In this document: piece by piece, positions 14,363 through 29,573 of the stretch
Position numbering within the stretch: position 1 is the first letter of the stretch
Layout: the number at the start of each line of letters is the position of its first letter
Assembly: GCA_905250115.1 (NCBI GenBank)
Contig: CAJNOI010000136.1
Span: 1 to 64,000, forward strand
Reading direction: 5' to 3'
Source: Adineta steineri
Lineage: Eukaryota; Rotifera; Eurotatoria; Adinetida; Adinetidae
DNA: 64,000 nt
The notes under the pieces: model-generated
Seen by the model: the letters and a program-made list of their open reading frames with translations, nothing else
What the model was told of the DNA's origin: nothing
The model's database searches: none
Translations under genes and position numbers: made by a program

Positions 14363-17300
14363 TAAAAAAAACATACATTGTGCATATGTAGATTTAATAT
14401 GATACGACTCGAGAGAAAACTATAATTGATTTAACTATTCATATTAACTGAAATGTATTTTTTCTTCCTATATTTTATTTACTTTATTTTTAATTATGTT
14501 GAATAAAAATAATTATACAAAAGAGATAATACATGTTGTTCATTTAAATAAATCAAATACAATTTGTGCTATACACATCTCGTATAAATATTTATCGGAA
14601 AAGTATAATAATTGTTGAACAAAATAACACATTTATTTTTACATTAATTAAGTGATGTATTAAATTTGTTTTTTATTATAGCAGATGCTGATTTTCTTAT
14701 TTATATTAAATATATCATATGCGATGATTGATAATTATTGACGAAAATAAGATCATGTAATTTCCATTGTTCTTCTGGTAAATGTAATAAAATAATCGAT
14801 AAATCGACACCTGGCGTATGATTATGAGGAATCAATGTTATTTGAATTAGTACAAGATAAAAAAATTTAAATACAAAAATACATGCGAAGATAAGAAAAA
14901 TAATTGTTGACTGAATATTATTAGGCATATAACGTCATTAACTAGTTCTGGAGAGATATGAATAATAGGCAATTATTGTCGAAAGGATAAATTTGGTTCT
15001 AACTATCTTCATATATATTTTGAAAAACTTATGTTTCGACATGTTTTATTAACACATTTCATTTCAAAAATAAAATAAAATCGATGATTCAATATTTACA
15101 AGATAACTTTCACTTATATAGACTAACTTACAAAATGTTCTTTTAATTTTCCAAATAATCTTTCGTAGTTCTCAATTATATTTTTATTTGTTTTTGAGCA
15201 AGTCTTTTTATTAAGAACAAATATACCGTTCTCAATTCTTTGCATATATTTAAATCATGAATTCAATACGATATGTCGAAGAATTTTATTGTAAAATATT
15301 TTACATTAATTAGAGATGTATATTTGACAGATATGTACAAATATTATTTGAACTATTTCAGAAATGATACCCATCTCCACAGTAGCTATCGAGCCAATAA
15401 AACAGGTTTTTATGGTAAATTTTACATCAACTATCTGAACACGCTCACACATACAAAGAGGCATAATTCTAATTCAAATCTGTCGATTATGCTAACAGTT
15501 AAACAATCTTCATACAGTGAAAAACAATAAGAACACAAGCAGATAAATTAAATTTAACTGCCTATTTTCGATCGATGCTTAAGATATGAAAATTTAATTA
15601 TTTTCACCTAAAATATATTCTTCATTTACTAACAGTCAAACATTAAGAACTATCTCGATACTTGCCAGTATTTCGTTCTATTTTTAAAAATATATTTTAA
15701 CCAAAATATGTTATATAGTATGATGTTTCAAATAATTTAATAAATAGAAAGATAATCATTAGCTTTATTAATTATTAAATAAACATTAAAACAAGTTTCA
15801 AGTTAATTTATATTGCAAAAAGAAAACTTTTTCTTTTGAACACGAAGAATATTTTATCTTTAAATAGCTGATTAAAGATATTTCGTCGTATTACCATAGT
15901 TTATTGTATGATGATGACGACATTCGTATTTTTTTTCCTTCTACTTTTTTGTGTATATTTTTTTGTTGTTTTTGTATAACTAACATCACTCATTGCAATA
16001 TTTATTTCGTTTACCAATCAGATTAATCTTCTTTTCTTTTTTAATGATATACTAGTTATTAACAGTGAAGCAAGTATTCGCTGGAGAACAGATTGTAACA
16101 AATGTAGTTCATGAAAAAGAATCCATGTAAAATATAATAACTAATAACTATCAAAAGAAGATTATTATCAATACGGATTGGTACACTATCAAAAATTGAT
16201 ATTGATGTATATTTAGAATCATAGAAAATAGTGATGATTATCGATTAAAGAAATCGCCTTGAGATATATTTTTTTTAAATGATAGAACATTTTGATAGCG
16301 TGTATCGTTTAATTTTTTAGATGTTTAACTTTTGATTGTTGTTTTGTATATTCAAATCTATTTTTAATCATTTGCTTCGGTCTGTTGCTCATATTCTATT
16401 GAGACGATCGTTATAATACTTCTGTTCGAATCAGAAATGGATTGGAATAAACTGCCAAAATTCAATTTAAACTTCATCAATATGCAATATTTTGTACTGC
16501 AGATGCTCTTGTGTGAAAAAATACATTTCTCTTCTATATCGATTGAGACATTATCCAGTTCTTTATTGTACTGGTTAAGTGAATTATAACAGATTAGTAG
16601 CTGACCGAAGGAAAAGAAGAGTTTTTGACTATTTTAAATTACGTTAATTTAACAGAGATAATTATCTCCTTTTTCATCCAACAAAATTCTAGGGAAGAAT
16701 TATATATATACGCATGTCAGAGAGTATAGATGACGATAAAAAAAGAAAGAAGCATGCGTGTACACGTCATCATATTGTTGGTGATAAATAGACAAAGTAA
16801 TTCAGTACGTTTGAATTGCTATGTATAAAACACATCGACGTCAATAGACATATGTAATCTGTCAAGTTAAAAACAATACATTCAGCTAAAATAACGAAAT
16901 AAAAAAAAACATGATATAAATCTGTATTATTGACGTTGATAATAGACATACGTGTATATAACGAACAATTACTTTCCCTTTATATAGAGGATATCTGCTT
17001 TACATTCAAACCAAATTTACTTTTATTTTTGTCGCTTTTTATAATCACATAGATATATTTGTCAGTAAGTATTTGTTGTAAGCAGTACGCACAAGTCAGT
17101 TTGTTAGCCATCTTATTAAAATAAAACGAATAGTGATGATACAACTTGTTTGGTAATGCTGGCAAAAGAAATATGTGGAGCTTAAATTATGTCCATAGAT
17201 TCAACTTGATATAACTGATAAAACCTCAGACGAGTTTTGCTTCATGTGATTTCTGTTCCAATTATACTGAGATGATATTAAATTTAAATGAAAGTCTTCT

Positions 17301-17467
17301 AGAACAATATTCATTCGAGATTTTATTAGATATATATAGTCTAATCTATGAATAAAATATGAGTTTCGAAGCTTTTCATCAGTTTTCGTTGTTCATTGAT
17401 GAGAAAATATTTTTATTTATCTTTTAGATCTATTTCAAAACATCTTCTCAGATTAAACAAGCACAGA
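14363..17467. other. Gene-poor intergenic region before the ABC transporter
   Basis: AT-rich, with no supported gene. A 75-codon minus-strand frame at 14701-14928 has a hydrophobic start and a mildly non-random tail (TPGVDLSIILLHLPEEQW); it could be a fragment of a decayed gene but has no family match I know. An 85-codon frame at 15273-15530 looks like chance. The last few hundred bases are presumably the promoter and 5' UTR of the exporter. Confidence 0.4.
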
Positions 17468-20400
17468 ATGACGTTTCGTCATAATGATAGTAATTCCGAA
17501 AATGATATCACGAAAAAGGAATCAAATAATCGGAATAATAAAGATACATCGAGTCACATTTCAGTTGAGAGTGATAACATATCAATAGTATCTGGTGAAA
17601 AACATCGATTTACCTTTTTATCAAGAATTCCGTTAGTATTATTTTATTATTTATTAAGAGAATGAAAGTGAGAATGTTTGATTGTTAAATAGTCTATTAA
17701 GAAAGTCAACAAAACCATTGAAGAATACATCAAATCGTCGAATAAAATTATTAGAAATTTATAAATTTGCTGACAAAGTTGATATTCTTCTAATGATTAT
17801 TGGAATAATTGCTGGTTAGTTATAGTTTTTATTAAAAAATGTAATAATTCTTTTTGTTTTATTTTGAGCATTGGCCACTGGTGGTAAGTTACTACAGAGG
17901 AGAAAAGAATAGATGCAATACTAATGAATTATTCTTTCTTAGTTTCTTATGCAACAATGTTTTATTTTAATCGCCAGCTACTTGATAACCTTATTCTTTT
18001 GGGCAATAATAGCATGAAAACAACAAGTACAAATCAATATCCAGCTGATTCAAATGAATGGTAATGATACTGTAATTTTTCTAGAAATATTGTTTAATTT
18101 GCTTTTTTAGTCAAGCCACCTATTCATCCAATGAATATAATATAACATTACCATATAATGCTATACAATCGATTAGTAAAAATTATATTATCCTTGGTTG
18201 TATAAGTATATTTCTTTATTGGGTGGCATGGGCAAGTTGGATGACTACAGCTGAAAGACAAATACGACGTATTCGGTAGAGAAAAAAGATAATTTATAAT
18301 TTGTGTTATATCTGTAAATATTCATATGTATAGTTATAAACTTTTTCGAAATATTCTTTATCAAGAAATCGGTTGGTTTGATGTTCATAGTATTGGTGAA
18401 TTAAACAATCGTCTTAATGATGATCTAGGTAAATGACTAACAAATTTTGATAATTTTCTCGCTGATGAGTATGTTTTTACTTTATTAGATAAAGTTAAAA
18501 ACGGCATCAAGTATGAAGAACATAACAGATTTTCATTTATTTAATTTATTTTATCTAGTGAAAAAGTACCGGATTTTGTGTCACTAGTTTCAAGAGCAAT
18601 TTGTCTGCTTATATATGGTTTGATAATTGGATGGAAATTATCACTTGTCTTTTTATCAGTATCACCTTTATTTATTCTTATGTATAAAATAACTATTGTA
18701 GTAAGTAATATAACAATAAGAAACTGATTTTATTTTATCTATATTGATGGATTTGTGTTACTTATAGATAATTGTTAAATACAGTGCCAAAGAGATAGAA
18801 GCATATAGTTTAGCATCATCAATTACTGACGAAGCATTAGGAAATATTCGAACAGTAACATCATTTCATGGTCAACAGAAAGAGGAAGAGCGGTTCGTAT
18901 TATTATTTAATATATAACTATCAATTATTTTCCATACATAGATATAGCCAGAATCTATTCTCAGCAACAAAAGTTGGAATTAAAAAAAGTTTGTGCATGG
19001 GTGTAAGTCAAGGTCTTGGACAACTTCTCAGTTTTTCAGCTATTACATTAACATTTTGGTATGGTTTGAAATTAACACGAACTGAAAGTCAGCATTATAC
19101 ACCTGGAACGTTATTCATGGTAAGTTTATTAATATCAAAATAGATTTTTTAGATTATTTTCAAATAATTTAGGTATTAACCTCATGTCTAGTACGTTGAT
19201 TTTCTTTCTTTGATTAAAATAAATAAATAAACAAATGAAATACTCTGTTAAATAGACTGCAACAGTTTTAGCAACACAATTTATCCCATGCTTTCGCTCG
19301 TTTGCAGAAGCGTCAGCTAGTGGAAGTTTTGTATTTGATATGATCGAACGAGTAAACTACAGATCATTTTCTTGTATAGCAAAAATTGTATTGATTTATT
19401 TATTAGAAGACAAAAATTAATGTTTCGGATGATGAAGGAAAGAAACCAGAAATAATCAAGGGTGATATTGAATTTAAAAATGTAAAATTTAGTTATCCTA
19501 CACGACAAGAATCTTATGTATGATTATTTCTTCTCATTATAATGATTAAAATCTTTTTTATATTTAAGATTTTACAAAATTTCTCAATGAAAATACCATC
19601 TGGTAAAACGATTGCTTTAGTTGGAGCATCTGGTTGTGGCAGTAAGTACTGGCCTTTCTCCAATAATAATCTTTTATTTATATAATTAGAAAGTACTATT
19701 ATTCAATTGATACAACGTTTCTATGATTCAGATAATGGTCAAATATTGATTGATGGACATGATATAAAAACATTGAATGTGGCTTGGCTTCGTTTACATA
19801 TTGGAATTGTTAGTCAAGAACCAGTTCTGTTTGATGGATCGATCGAAGAGAATATTCGATTAGGAAAACTAGATGCAACAGATGAGGAAGTTATTGCTGC
19901 AGCTAAATTAGCTAATGCACATAATTTCATTATGGATTTTCCTGAGGTTGGTATCAAATGAAGTTTTTCATATTTCCTCTCATTTATATGAATTATCTCT
20001 AGAATTATAAGACAATATCAGGTGATAAACTAAGTGGTGGTGAAAAACAACGAGGTTTGAATTATTACCTAATAATATAAAATTTGTTGTTTTATTTTTA
20101 TTATTGATTAGTTGTTATTGCTCGTGCACTCATCTCGAATCCAAAAATCTTATTATTAGATGAAGCAACTAGTGCATTAGGTATAATCAATATATTTGTA
20201 TATCTTTAGTTAAAGAAATATTTCATATACATATGTGTACATAGATTATACAAGTGAACGAATTGTACAAGATGCATTAGATAATGCAAAACAAGGTCGA
20301 ACAACAATTGTTGTTGCACATCGTTTAAGTACTATTCGAAATGCCGACATAATTATTGGATTGAATGATGGGCAAACAGTTGAGTATGGTACACATGATG

Positions 20401-22917
20401 AACTAATGAAATACAAAGGACTTTATTATGAACTAGTAAATGAGCAAGGTGTAGACAAACAATATGAATCATTATCTGAAACAGATATGGAAGAAGAAGC
20501 TAAATTAAAGCAATCATATACTCAAGTATTATCCAGTGAGTTATTTCATATAGTTTTGAAATATGTTTATATATTATTTTAGCCATTCGTGAAAATATCA
20601 GAGAATTGAACGACTATATTGAAGAGAAAGAAATTGATGATACTGCAACATCATTATTCGATGATTCTATGGAGAAAAAGCAAAAGAAAAAGTTTCATTT
20701 AATGTTTCTATTTCAAATATTAAAATTTAACATACCAGAATGGCATTGGATCTTAATTGGTTGTATAGCATCCCTTATTCTTGGTGTTATTTCACCAGCA
20801 TTTGCATATTTATATACGGGAATTTATGGTTCATTTGCTGAATTAAATGAAGATAAACAGACACGATTCATGAACTTTTCTACCATCGGTATTTTGTTTT
20901 TGGGTGTTGTTGGTGCACTTTGTCAATTTATTCTAAATTTTGCATTTGGAAAATCTGGTGAAGAACTTACAGCTCGCATGCGTAGATTAACATTTTCATC
21001 TTTACTTCGACAAGAAATGAGTTATTATGATATGAAAGAAAATTCTGTTAATGTTCTAAGTACACGACTGGCGTCAGATACAGCAGCTGTTAAGGTATGC
21101 TCAAATGGCATAAAGATATCTTTGTTTTATGATTAATCGGTAATAAATATTCTAGGGATTAACAGGAATTCATATTGGTATTATTATGCAAGGATTCAGT
21201 GCATTAGCAGCGTGTTTTACTATAGGATTTATTTCTGGTTGGAAATTGACTTTAGTTCTTTCATGTTTCATACCCATTCTGTTCTTGTCAAGCAAATTAC
21301 AAGGACAAAGGCAAGGTAACGTAAGTAAAACTCAAGATAAAGATTCGTATTCTGAACAAGGTGGGAAGGTAAATAGACGTAAAAAGAAAATACTATATTT
21401 ATATTGACTTCATCTTTATATATTCTATTTAGTACGCTTCTGAAGCTATAAAACATATTCGAACTGTAGTCGCTCTCCATCAAGAAAATCATTTTATCAA
21501 CATTTATGAACAATTTTTTGAACAACAATTCAAGTATAAAATTATTGATTTTCGCATTACATCCAAATAATTAAATATTTAGAATAAATATGTGTTGTCT
21601 ACATACAACAGCATTGGGTGCAGCTGTCGCTAATTCTTTGAACTTCTTTATCATTGCCGTTACTTCTTTGTATGGTAGTATGCTTGTTCAAAAAGGCGAA
21701 ATGCCGTTTCAAAATGTATTTAGGTACGAAATTTAAAAAGAGAAAAACTGAAATTTTAAAACTATAATTAATACATTTTAAGGATCTATGCAGTTATCCT
21801 GAATGCAACAGCAAATATTGGTAAAAGAATAGGACAAAATCCAGCTTATTCTAAAGCGACACATGCTGCAATACGAATTCTAAAATTAATTAAACGTACA
21901 TCACAAATTGATCCTTATGATAATTCAGGCATTATTTTAGTAAAAATTCTCTCTATATATAACGATAGATATATATTGAAATAATTTGTAATTATATAAT
22001 TTTTAGGAAAAGATCACAGGTCGAATCGAATTTCAACATGTCTATTTTCGATATCCATCAAGACAAAATGTTCAAATACTTAAGGATTTTTCATTAACAT
22101 GTGTAAATAATAATTCTACAGCTCTTGTTGGACCATCAGGAAGTGGAAAATCAACAGTAATTGATTTATTACAACGATTCCATGATCCATCAAGAGGAAA
22201 AATTCTTTTGGATGGTCATGATATTCGTACACTTAACATTAAATGGTTTCGTTCACTGATGGGTGTTGTTCAACAAGAACCAGTTCTATTCAATATTTCA
22301 ATACGTGATAATATAGCTTATGGTGATAATAGTAGAGAAGTTTCTCAAGATGAAATAGAAAAAGTTGCTCAAATAGCCAATATTCATGATTTTATTATAT
22401 CATTACCTGAAGTTTGTTTTACAAGCACTTTACTTCCTATTTAAAAATATTCTATTTCATAGGGTTATGATACATTGTGTGGATATAGAGGTAATCAATT
22501 ATCTGCTGGACAAAAACAAAGAAGTAAGTTTATGAAATAATTTTTCAATTTTCAAACTATAGTATAATAAATAATAGTCGCCATAGCTCGTGCCTTAATA
22601 CATTCTCCAAATATTCTTCTTTTTGATGAAGCAACATCAGCATTAGATAATAAAAGTGAATCAAAGATTCAAGAAACATTAGAAAATGTAAAAATGAATC
22701 GAACTAGTTTGACAATTGCTCATCGTTTATCAACAATTCAAAATTCAGACAAAATTATTGTTATTGATAAAGGTCAAATGAAAGAAGAAGTAAGTAGAAT
22801 AGAATCTTGAACAAAGAAATTGTTTTGATAATATAAATTTAGGGTACACATAATGAACTATTGAAATCAAATGGAATCTATTCAAAGATGGTTAATTCTC
22901 AGAACAAATCAACTTAG
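17468..22917 (+). CDS. ABCB1-like: ABCB-type full ABC exporter (P-glycoprotein/MDR-like)
   Basis: ATP-driven plasma-membrane exporter with TMD-NBD-TMD-NBD layout. I resolve 26 exons: 17468-17631, 17693-17814, 17869-17883, 17943-18060, 18111-18275, 18334-18428, 18489-18510, 18559-18700, 18768-18892, 18942-19119, 19256-19351, 19407-19517, 19569-19641, 19690-19946, 20003-20054, 20112-20180, 20245-20535, 20583-21094, 21156-21368, 21433-21533, 21583-21723, 21783-21939, 22007-22411, 22463-22523, 22578-22789, 22843-22917. They sum to 3972 nt and 1323 residues, near the family's ~1280. NBD1: Walker A GASGCGKST, Q-loop SQEPVLF, signature LSGGEKQR, Walker [13 protein letters not shown]-loop AHRLST. NBD2: [24 protein letters not shown] (a variant of LSGGQ), [17 protein letters not shown]. 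Both ATP sites look competent. Exons 3 (15 nt) and 7 (22 nt) are microexons. The start is tentative: an in-frame ATG also lies at 17399. Confidence 0.93.
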
Positions 22918-25463
22918 AAGCTTTTTCAATCAATTTCCTAGCCACATATTGGACAACTTAACTTCTTTTATTTTTTACAAAACTTATAATTTATATTTGT
23001 TTCATTTTAAGCCAACACGGCAATAACTATGCGAATAAATACTAAAATCTGTTGTTGTTGATTATTTAGTAAAAAATAATAAATAATGTATGTTTTGGTA
23101 TCTCGATTCTGTGACATAACAAAGACCACATATGCATAATTAATGAGATTTTATAATAATAGAAATTATTTTTATTAATAAAATACCTAATGTTAGTATT
23201 ACCTTTTCGTTCGTATAAAGAAGAGAATTTATTTTCAAGATTGTACAGAAAAAATATTATATTGATTTTCTAATCTTGTATGAAGAAAACTATTTATATG
23301 GGTTATGAGAAAATTTATCGAATATGCCATTGACGAATCATATAATTTCTGAACTAATCAATATGTGACCATCAGTCTTTAAATAATAAAAAAAAGAAAA
23401 GAAAAGAAAAGGGAAATGAGAGAAGAGAGCAAGAACAATTCAAGCTGTGTGCAATAATGAAGGTTTGCATCAATCGTACTCACAAATGATATATATACGA
23501 AAAAGAAAAATAAAGACGAAAGTAAAGAGAAATATTATTGATCGAATGCATACATGCATATACATATACATGTACATACATTGATCGTTGGCTTGTTTCG
23601 ATTACCTGAATAAAATGTGTAAAATAGGACAATGAAAAGAGAAAAAAAGAAAAGACGAAAAAGAAGAACAATCCATATGAATTAAATTCTCAATTTATAC
23701 ATTTCATCAACGTCGACTTCTTTCCAATCAGTTTCTTTTTCCTGTATATAGGAACTTAAAATATAGCCTATAAATAGTTCTCATCCTATTAATCTTCTCT
23801 CATCCATCAATTACATTTGCGATTTTCTCTGTTTGGTGAATATTTTATAAGTTGTTGTTGTTATTGTTTTTATTCTGATTACTTTTCTTTAACATTTTTA
23901 AAATTCTCTTTATTTTATTTTCTTTATTGAAACGTTTATTTTGCTTGTGCAATGATAAATATACATATGTAGAGTGACTTCATCATATTGAAAAATATGT
24001 TGAGAAAGTTCGACTCCTCCTTTCTCTCGTCTAATCCATATATATATGACTGTCACACATCATCTCGTTTTCGATCATTAGCTAGACTTCTATTTGTTTG
24101 TTAGTAGTACTATGTTTGCATGTGAACGATACTATGTACATGCATAGAACGGGAAAGAGAGATTATACAAGAAAACTTGACACCTGCAACGATTGATGAT
24201 CATTTTCTTCGTTTTTTGTTTTCAATAATACTCGTTAAGAAATCATATTCATTGATGAAATGTTTAAATAAGACGACATGAATATTTTTCTTATTTACAA
24301 AATGTTTTTTATTGGTACTGATGTGATTAGATATGCATGAATGAACATTCGATGCCACAAATAATACTATACAACTCATTCACTTGATTATAATGACAAA
24401 GTGAATTGATCGAAGAATACGCCTACCCTCATATAATAATGACAGGTGTTCGGTATGATCTTAAAAAAAAGAAGTAGACATACTAAACAATGAATTTAAT
24501 AGAGAGAGTATAAGTCTCGATAAACGACTAGTAATCAAATTTAAATATTCATAAAATTATTTTTCTATTTTCGAATAATGTAGATTATATCTGTTAAAGT
24601 AACAGCTTGTTGTTCATTGAATCTAATATCTATTTTGACTATTTAATTAAAATTATTTCTAAGATTTTACATTATCGACATAGAATATAACATTTGTATG
24701 ACCTTGAAAAGATTCTATAGAAGATTTGTAATTTAAATTTTATTATATGAGAACAAGTGAATGAATAACTGGTGATTGTTCTCACTCTTATTAGGTTTCC
24801 ATGATATATACTTTGTTGATATTGATCAAAAAATATAAACTTTGATTTAATACATTTGATTGGTAATTTTTGATAATATTGAAAGAAGTATGTATATACT
24901 AATCATTTAAAATTCGTAATAGCAGTTAATCTATAGACATATTTATCAAAGGATGGAATTTCTGTTTAGTTTTATTTAAATAAATCAACCATGACATAAG
25001 TATGCAATCGATTTCTCATAAAGTTCTAGAATAAATTTCCATTTTTCGATTAAAATATAATCTATTTAAAAAAGAACAGAATCAATGAAGAATTATTTAT
25101 TTTCTAAATTATTTCTATCGTATGTATATAGTGAACATTTTTGCTCCTGTTTATTTGAAAGATATGATTGTAATATAGAAAAAAGGTATCATTCTTCGAT
25201 TAATCGAGAATAGAAAACAATAATAAATCTTTATCTACTCTTATCTGTAACTACTTTTGATTATAACACTTTCAAATATCAATAAGATATTCATCTCATT
25301 TTGAAATTATTCAAGAATAATTTTTTTCTGCTAGAGTTCCTATAACAAAATGGTGCTATTTCTATTGACTCAACTAGTTTGATTTATTTGCTAATAGAAT
25401 AATAATACTATGAAAAAAATTTCAAAAAAATATTATCTATTTTCCAATTTACATGTTTTACAA
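22918..25463. other. Intergenic region between exporter and protease
   Basis: About 2.5 kb between convergent genes. It contains purine-rich runs (for example 23389-23430) and a TATAAATA at about 23769, but no open frame with a domain. Nothing else is recognisable. Confidence 0.5.
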
Positions 25464-26524
<1,061 letters not shown>

Positions 26525-28324
26525 TACTAATGAATCGTTGATGGCAAATAAAATGTATTTTCTCTATGTAATGTGTATTGATATGATACGGTACAATGCT
26601 TTCTTTGTGTTATCAAATGTATATAGAAGTATTTTGTTTTGATATAAATGATGTAAATTAGTTTAGAAGACAACTGTATTTACATACCCTTATTTACTTA
26701 TGAAAAGTGCATCTCATGGGAATGAGTCACCTGCGTGTATGACTAAGTAATGATTCTGCGTTAAGATGTGCAGCATTTTTCGTACTATACGGCAAATTAC
26801 CTATTGACGTCTTATTGTCTGGATAATGAATACGTTAGATAAAAAGCTTCTTTTTTTATATGAAAATATTATGACAGAATAATAGTGTTTATTCACATCT
26901 GTACATTATCTCGTGATATATATATAAATAATTCATTTTTCGAAACCAAAAATATTTTCATATCACTAATTTTTCACTAAAAAAAATTTACTTAAAAAGC
27001 TCAATTAAAACCATCATTATTTTAGTTTTCTATATATGAGTGATTTTTTAGTGAATAGATTTTGTCATTTATTGACAAATGATTCACTTTAAAAGGTTTT
27101 GTTTGTAATTACTAGATAAATTGATCAGCTTCTACAAAATATATTCTCAATAGTATATAAACATATAAAAGGAATTATATGAGGTGCGAAGGCAACTAAT
27201 CGAATGGTTGAGTTTTACAATATCGTATACTTTTGATTTTGTACACCTTGATGATGATCGTAGTTAAGAATCTCATATGCTAAATTATATCAAAGATTTC
27301 TTGATAACTTCTATTGTCATAGAGACGATATTACTGTAAGATTATAGGTAGTCTAATATGATTGAAAAATACATCAAGAATCTAGTAGTAAGATATTCTA
27401 TAAAACTTTTAAGTTTATAAGTTATACTAGACCTAAGAAAATTTTATGAGTATGTTTTTGAAATAAACAACTTTAAATTAAATCTATAAACGTTTGAAAA
27501 TGTTGAAAGTTCACTAATACTCAATGGTTGACAATTTTATTACTAATAGCATTAGATTATAAATTAATAGTTGGAAGGAAAGTGTCATATAAAATGTTTG
27601 AAAATATATGAATGTAATTGTTACGCTTCGTTTGTCTTCCTTTCATGCCCACTACGTCAATGTATGACTAATATATAAGAATGTATTCGTAAGTATAAAA
27701 ATATCACAGAAATAGTCATGTAATGATGAATAGAGGATGACGAAATCCAATTATTTCTTCAATACATGAGATATCGAAATCAAAATTTTTTATACAGCAA
27801 AAATGCACAACCCCTATAATACAATGAAATCAAAAATTTACATTTTTGAAAACGATTTTTATACTTCGTATCATATTTTTATTAAATAGTTTTTACCATC
27901 ATATAGGTATTCTTATTCATTTTTAACTGTCATATAATTTTAATATACATTAAATTTATTGCATTCTGTATAAAAGGAAATTTAGAAATATGCTTCTTAT
28001 AAACTGAAGAATAAATTTTTCCTCAAATGAAATACATTTCGAGATATATTCTAATTTGAAGAAAAAAATATTGATTTCTAGAATGATTGTTATCTTTATT
28101 ATATTACTCCTTTAAATATCAGTGTAGAAAACGATCATCTGTAAGAATTATTGTCAAGGAGAAAAAACAACAATTGAAGTATTGATAGTTTGGCAAGAAA
28201 AAAACATATATACTCTGTGAAGGAGTATTTTTGCGTACTTTTTTATATGTACATAGATACGCCAGTCATCGTTGTTTATTTTTATTCCTAACTTAAATAT
28301 AATTTTATAAAAGCTGTTATTTAA
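26525..28324. other. Intergenic region
   Basis: About 1.8 kb of AT-rich sequence between the divergent protease and the P450 remnant. I see no coding, RNA or repeat feature in it. Confidence 0.5.
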
Positions 28325-29573
28325 ATATTGTTATCATATTTTCTGCAACTATTTTCATCCTATTAATCGTACTCTTGATAGTGATCTACTATTATTTCAA
28401 ATCTTATCAGTCCATTGTTAAAGATCGCAGCAAAAAATTATCCGGTGTTAAACCTCAATGGCTTTTGGGTAATTTGAAAAATACAGGTATTCCAACAAGT
28501 TCGATAGCAGTTCATGAACTTTTTGCTACATTAAAAGAAAAGTTTGGAGATGTTTTTTTACTTTGACTTGGACCTTATATCCTTTGGTTGTAGTCTCACG
28601 ATTTTTGCTTCCTATGTTTAAACGAGTAAAAATTTTAACTTATTTCAATACAGTTGTTACTTGTATTGATCGTCTAATTGATGAACAACTTATTAAACAA
28701 AATGGAGAAATACCACAGGTCTCGTTATACAATATCAAATGTTCTTTTAAATATTATTACTCTTATAGCTTTTGATTATGATCTTGAATCATTATCACAA
28801 ACTGATTCTTATAATTTACGAAAAGCATTTAATGATTTTATTCACTACGCTAATCAATTTGTATTATTAACTGCAATTCCACTTTGGTTAGGAAAACTAA
28901 TCTTAACTCTTAATTGGAAATATCAACAAGCATCAGGCATTATGAAACGATATGTTATGAATGTTATTTCTGAAGAATAAAAACGTCAACAAGATGACTA
29001 TTTTTCATTGAATCAACCAAAAAATTTAATTACTTCTCTTGTAGTCTTTCTACAAACTGAATGTTCATCGACGAAAGCTTATTTAACTCACAACGAATTA
29101 TTTGATGAAGTTTCAATGTCAATATTAGGTGGTTTTGAAACAACTTCAACTGTACTTTCTTGATTTATTTTTTACATGTCTAAATATCCAGAAATTCAAC
29201 AAAAAATTAAAAATGAATTTAAGGAAGATAATTGAATAGACGAAACTCAATTAACACAAGATATATTTGATTCATTGATTTATGTGAAATGTATAAAAAA
29301 AAGAAATTCTTCGATATACTCCTATTGCTGGAGCCATAAGTCGTGAAGCAATACGTGATGATACACCTTTAAGAAAATAGGATACAATTGTAATTGATAC
29401 TCAAAATTTACATCGAAATCCACGCTATTAGAAAACTGATCCAACAAACTTTGTATCTCAACAATTTTTAAATGAGGATTATAATCCACTTTAGTATGCT
29501 TATATGCGATTTGACGATGATCACCGTGTATGTATTAGCCAAGATTTACAGTTTTTTTGAACTGAAAGTTGTT
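28325..29573 (+). pseudogene. Cytochrome P450 pseudogene
   Basis: A P450 scaffold is recognisable in pieces. There is an N-terminal hydrophobic anchor with no surviving ATG, then KPQWLLGNLKNTG and FGDVFLL followed by an in-frame TGA at about 28564. After a frame change comes the helix region with LPMFKRVKIL and LIAFDYDLESL. The I-helix is FDEVSMSILGGFETTSTVLS, ending in a stop. The K-helix/ExxR equivalent is ILRYTPIAGAISREAIRDDT. The haem region is FDDDHRVCISQDL, in which the Cys survives but the FxxGxRxCxG glycines are lost. At least six in-frame stops and several frame changes occur, and no introns are apparent. A functional enzyme is excluded. The GGFETTS motif fits animal CYP3/CYP4-type microsomal enzymes. 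Confidence 0.85.

Noticed and set aside
23480-23671. 63-codon minus-strand frame rich in Phe/Ser/Tyr
   Set aside because: It is the translation of a purine-rich low-complexity run; not a credible protein.
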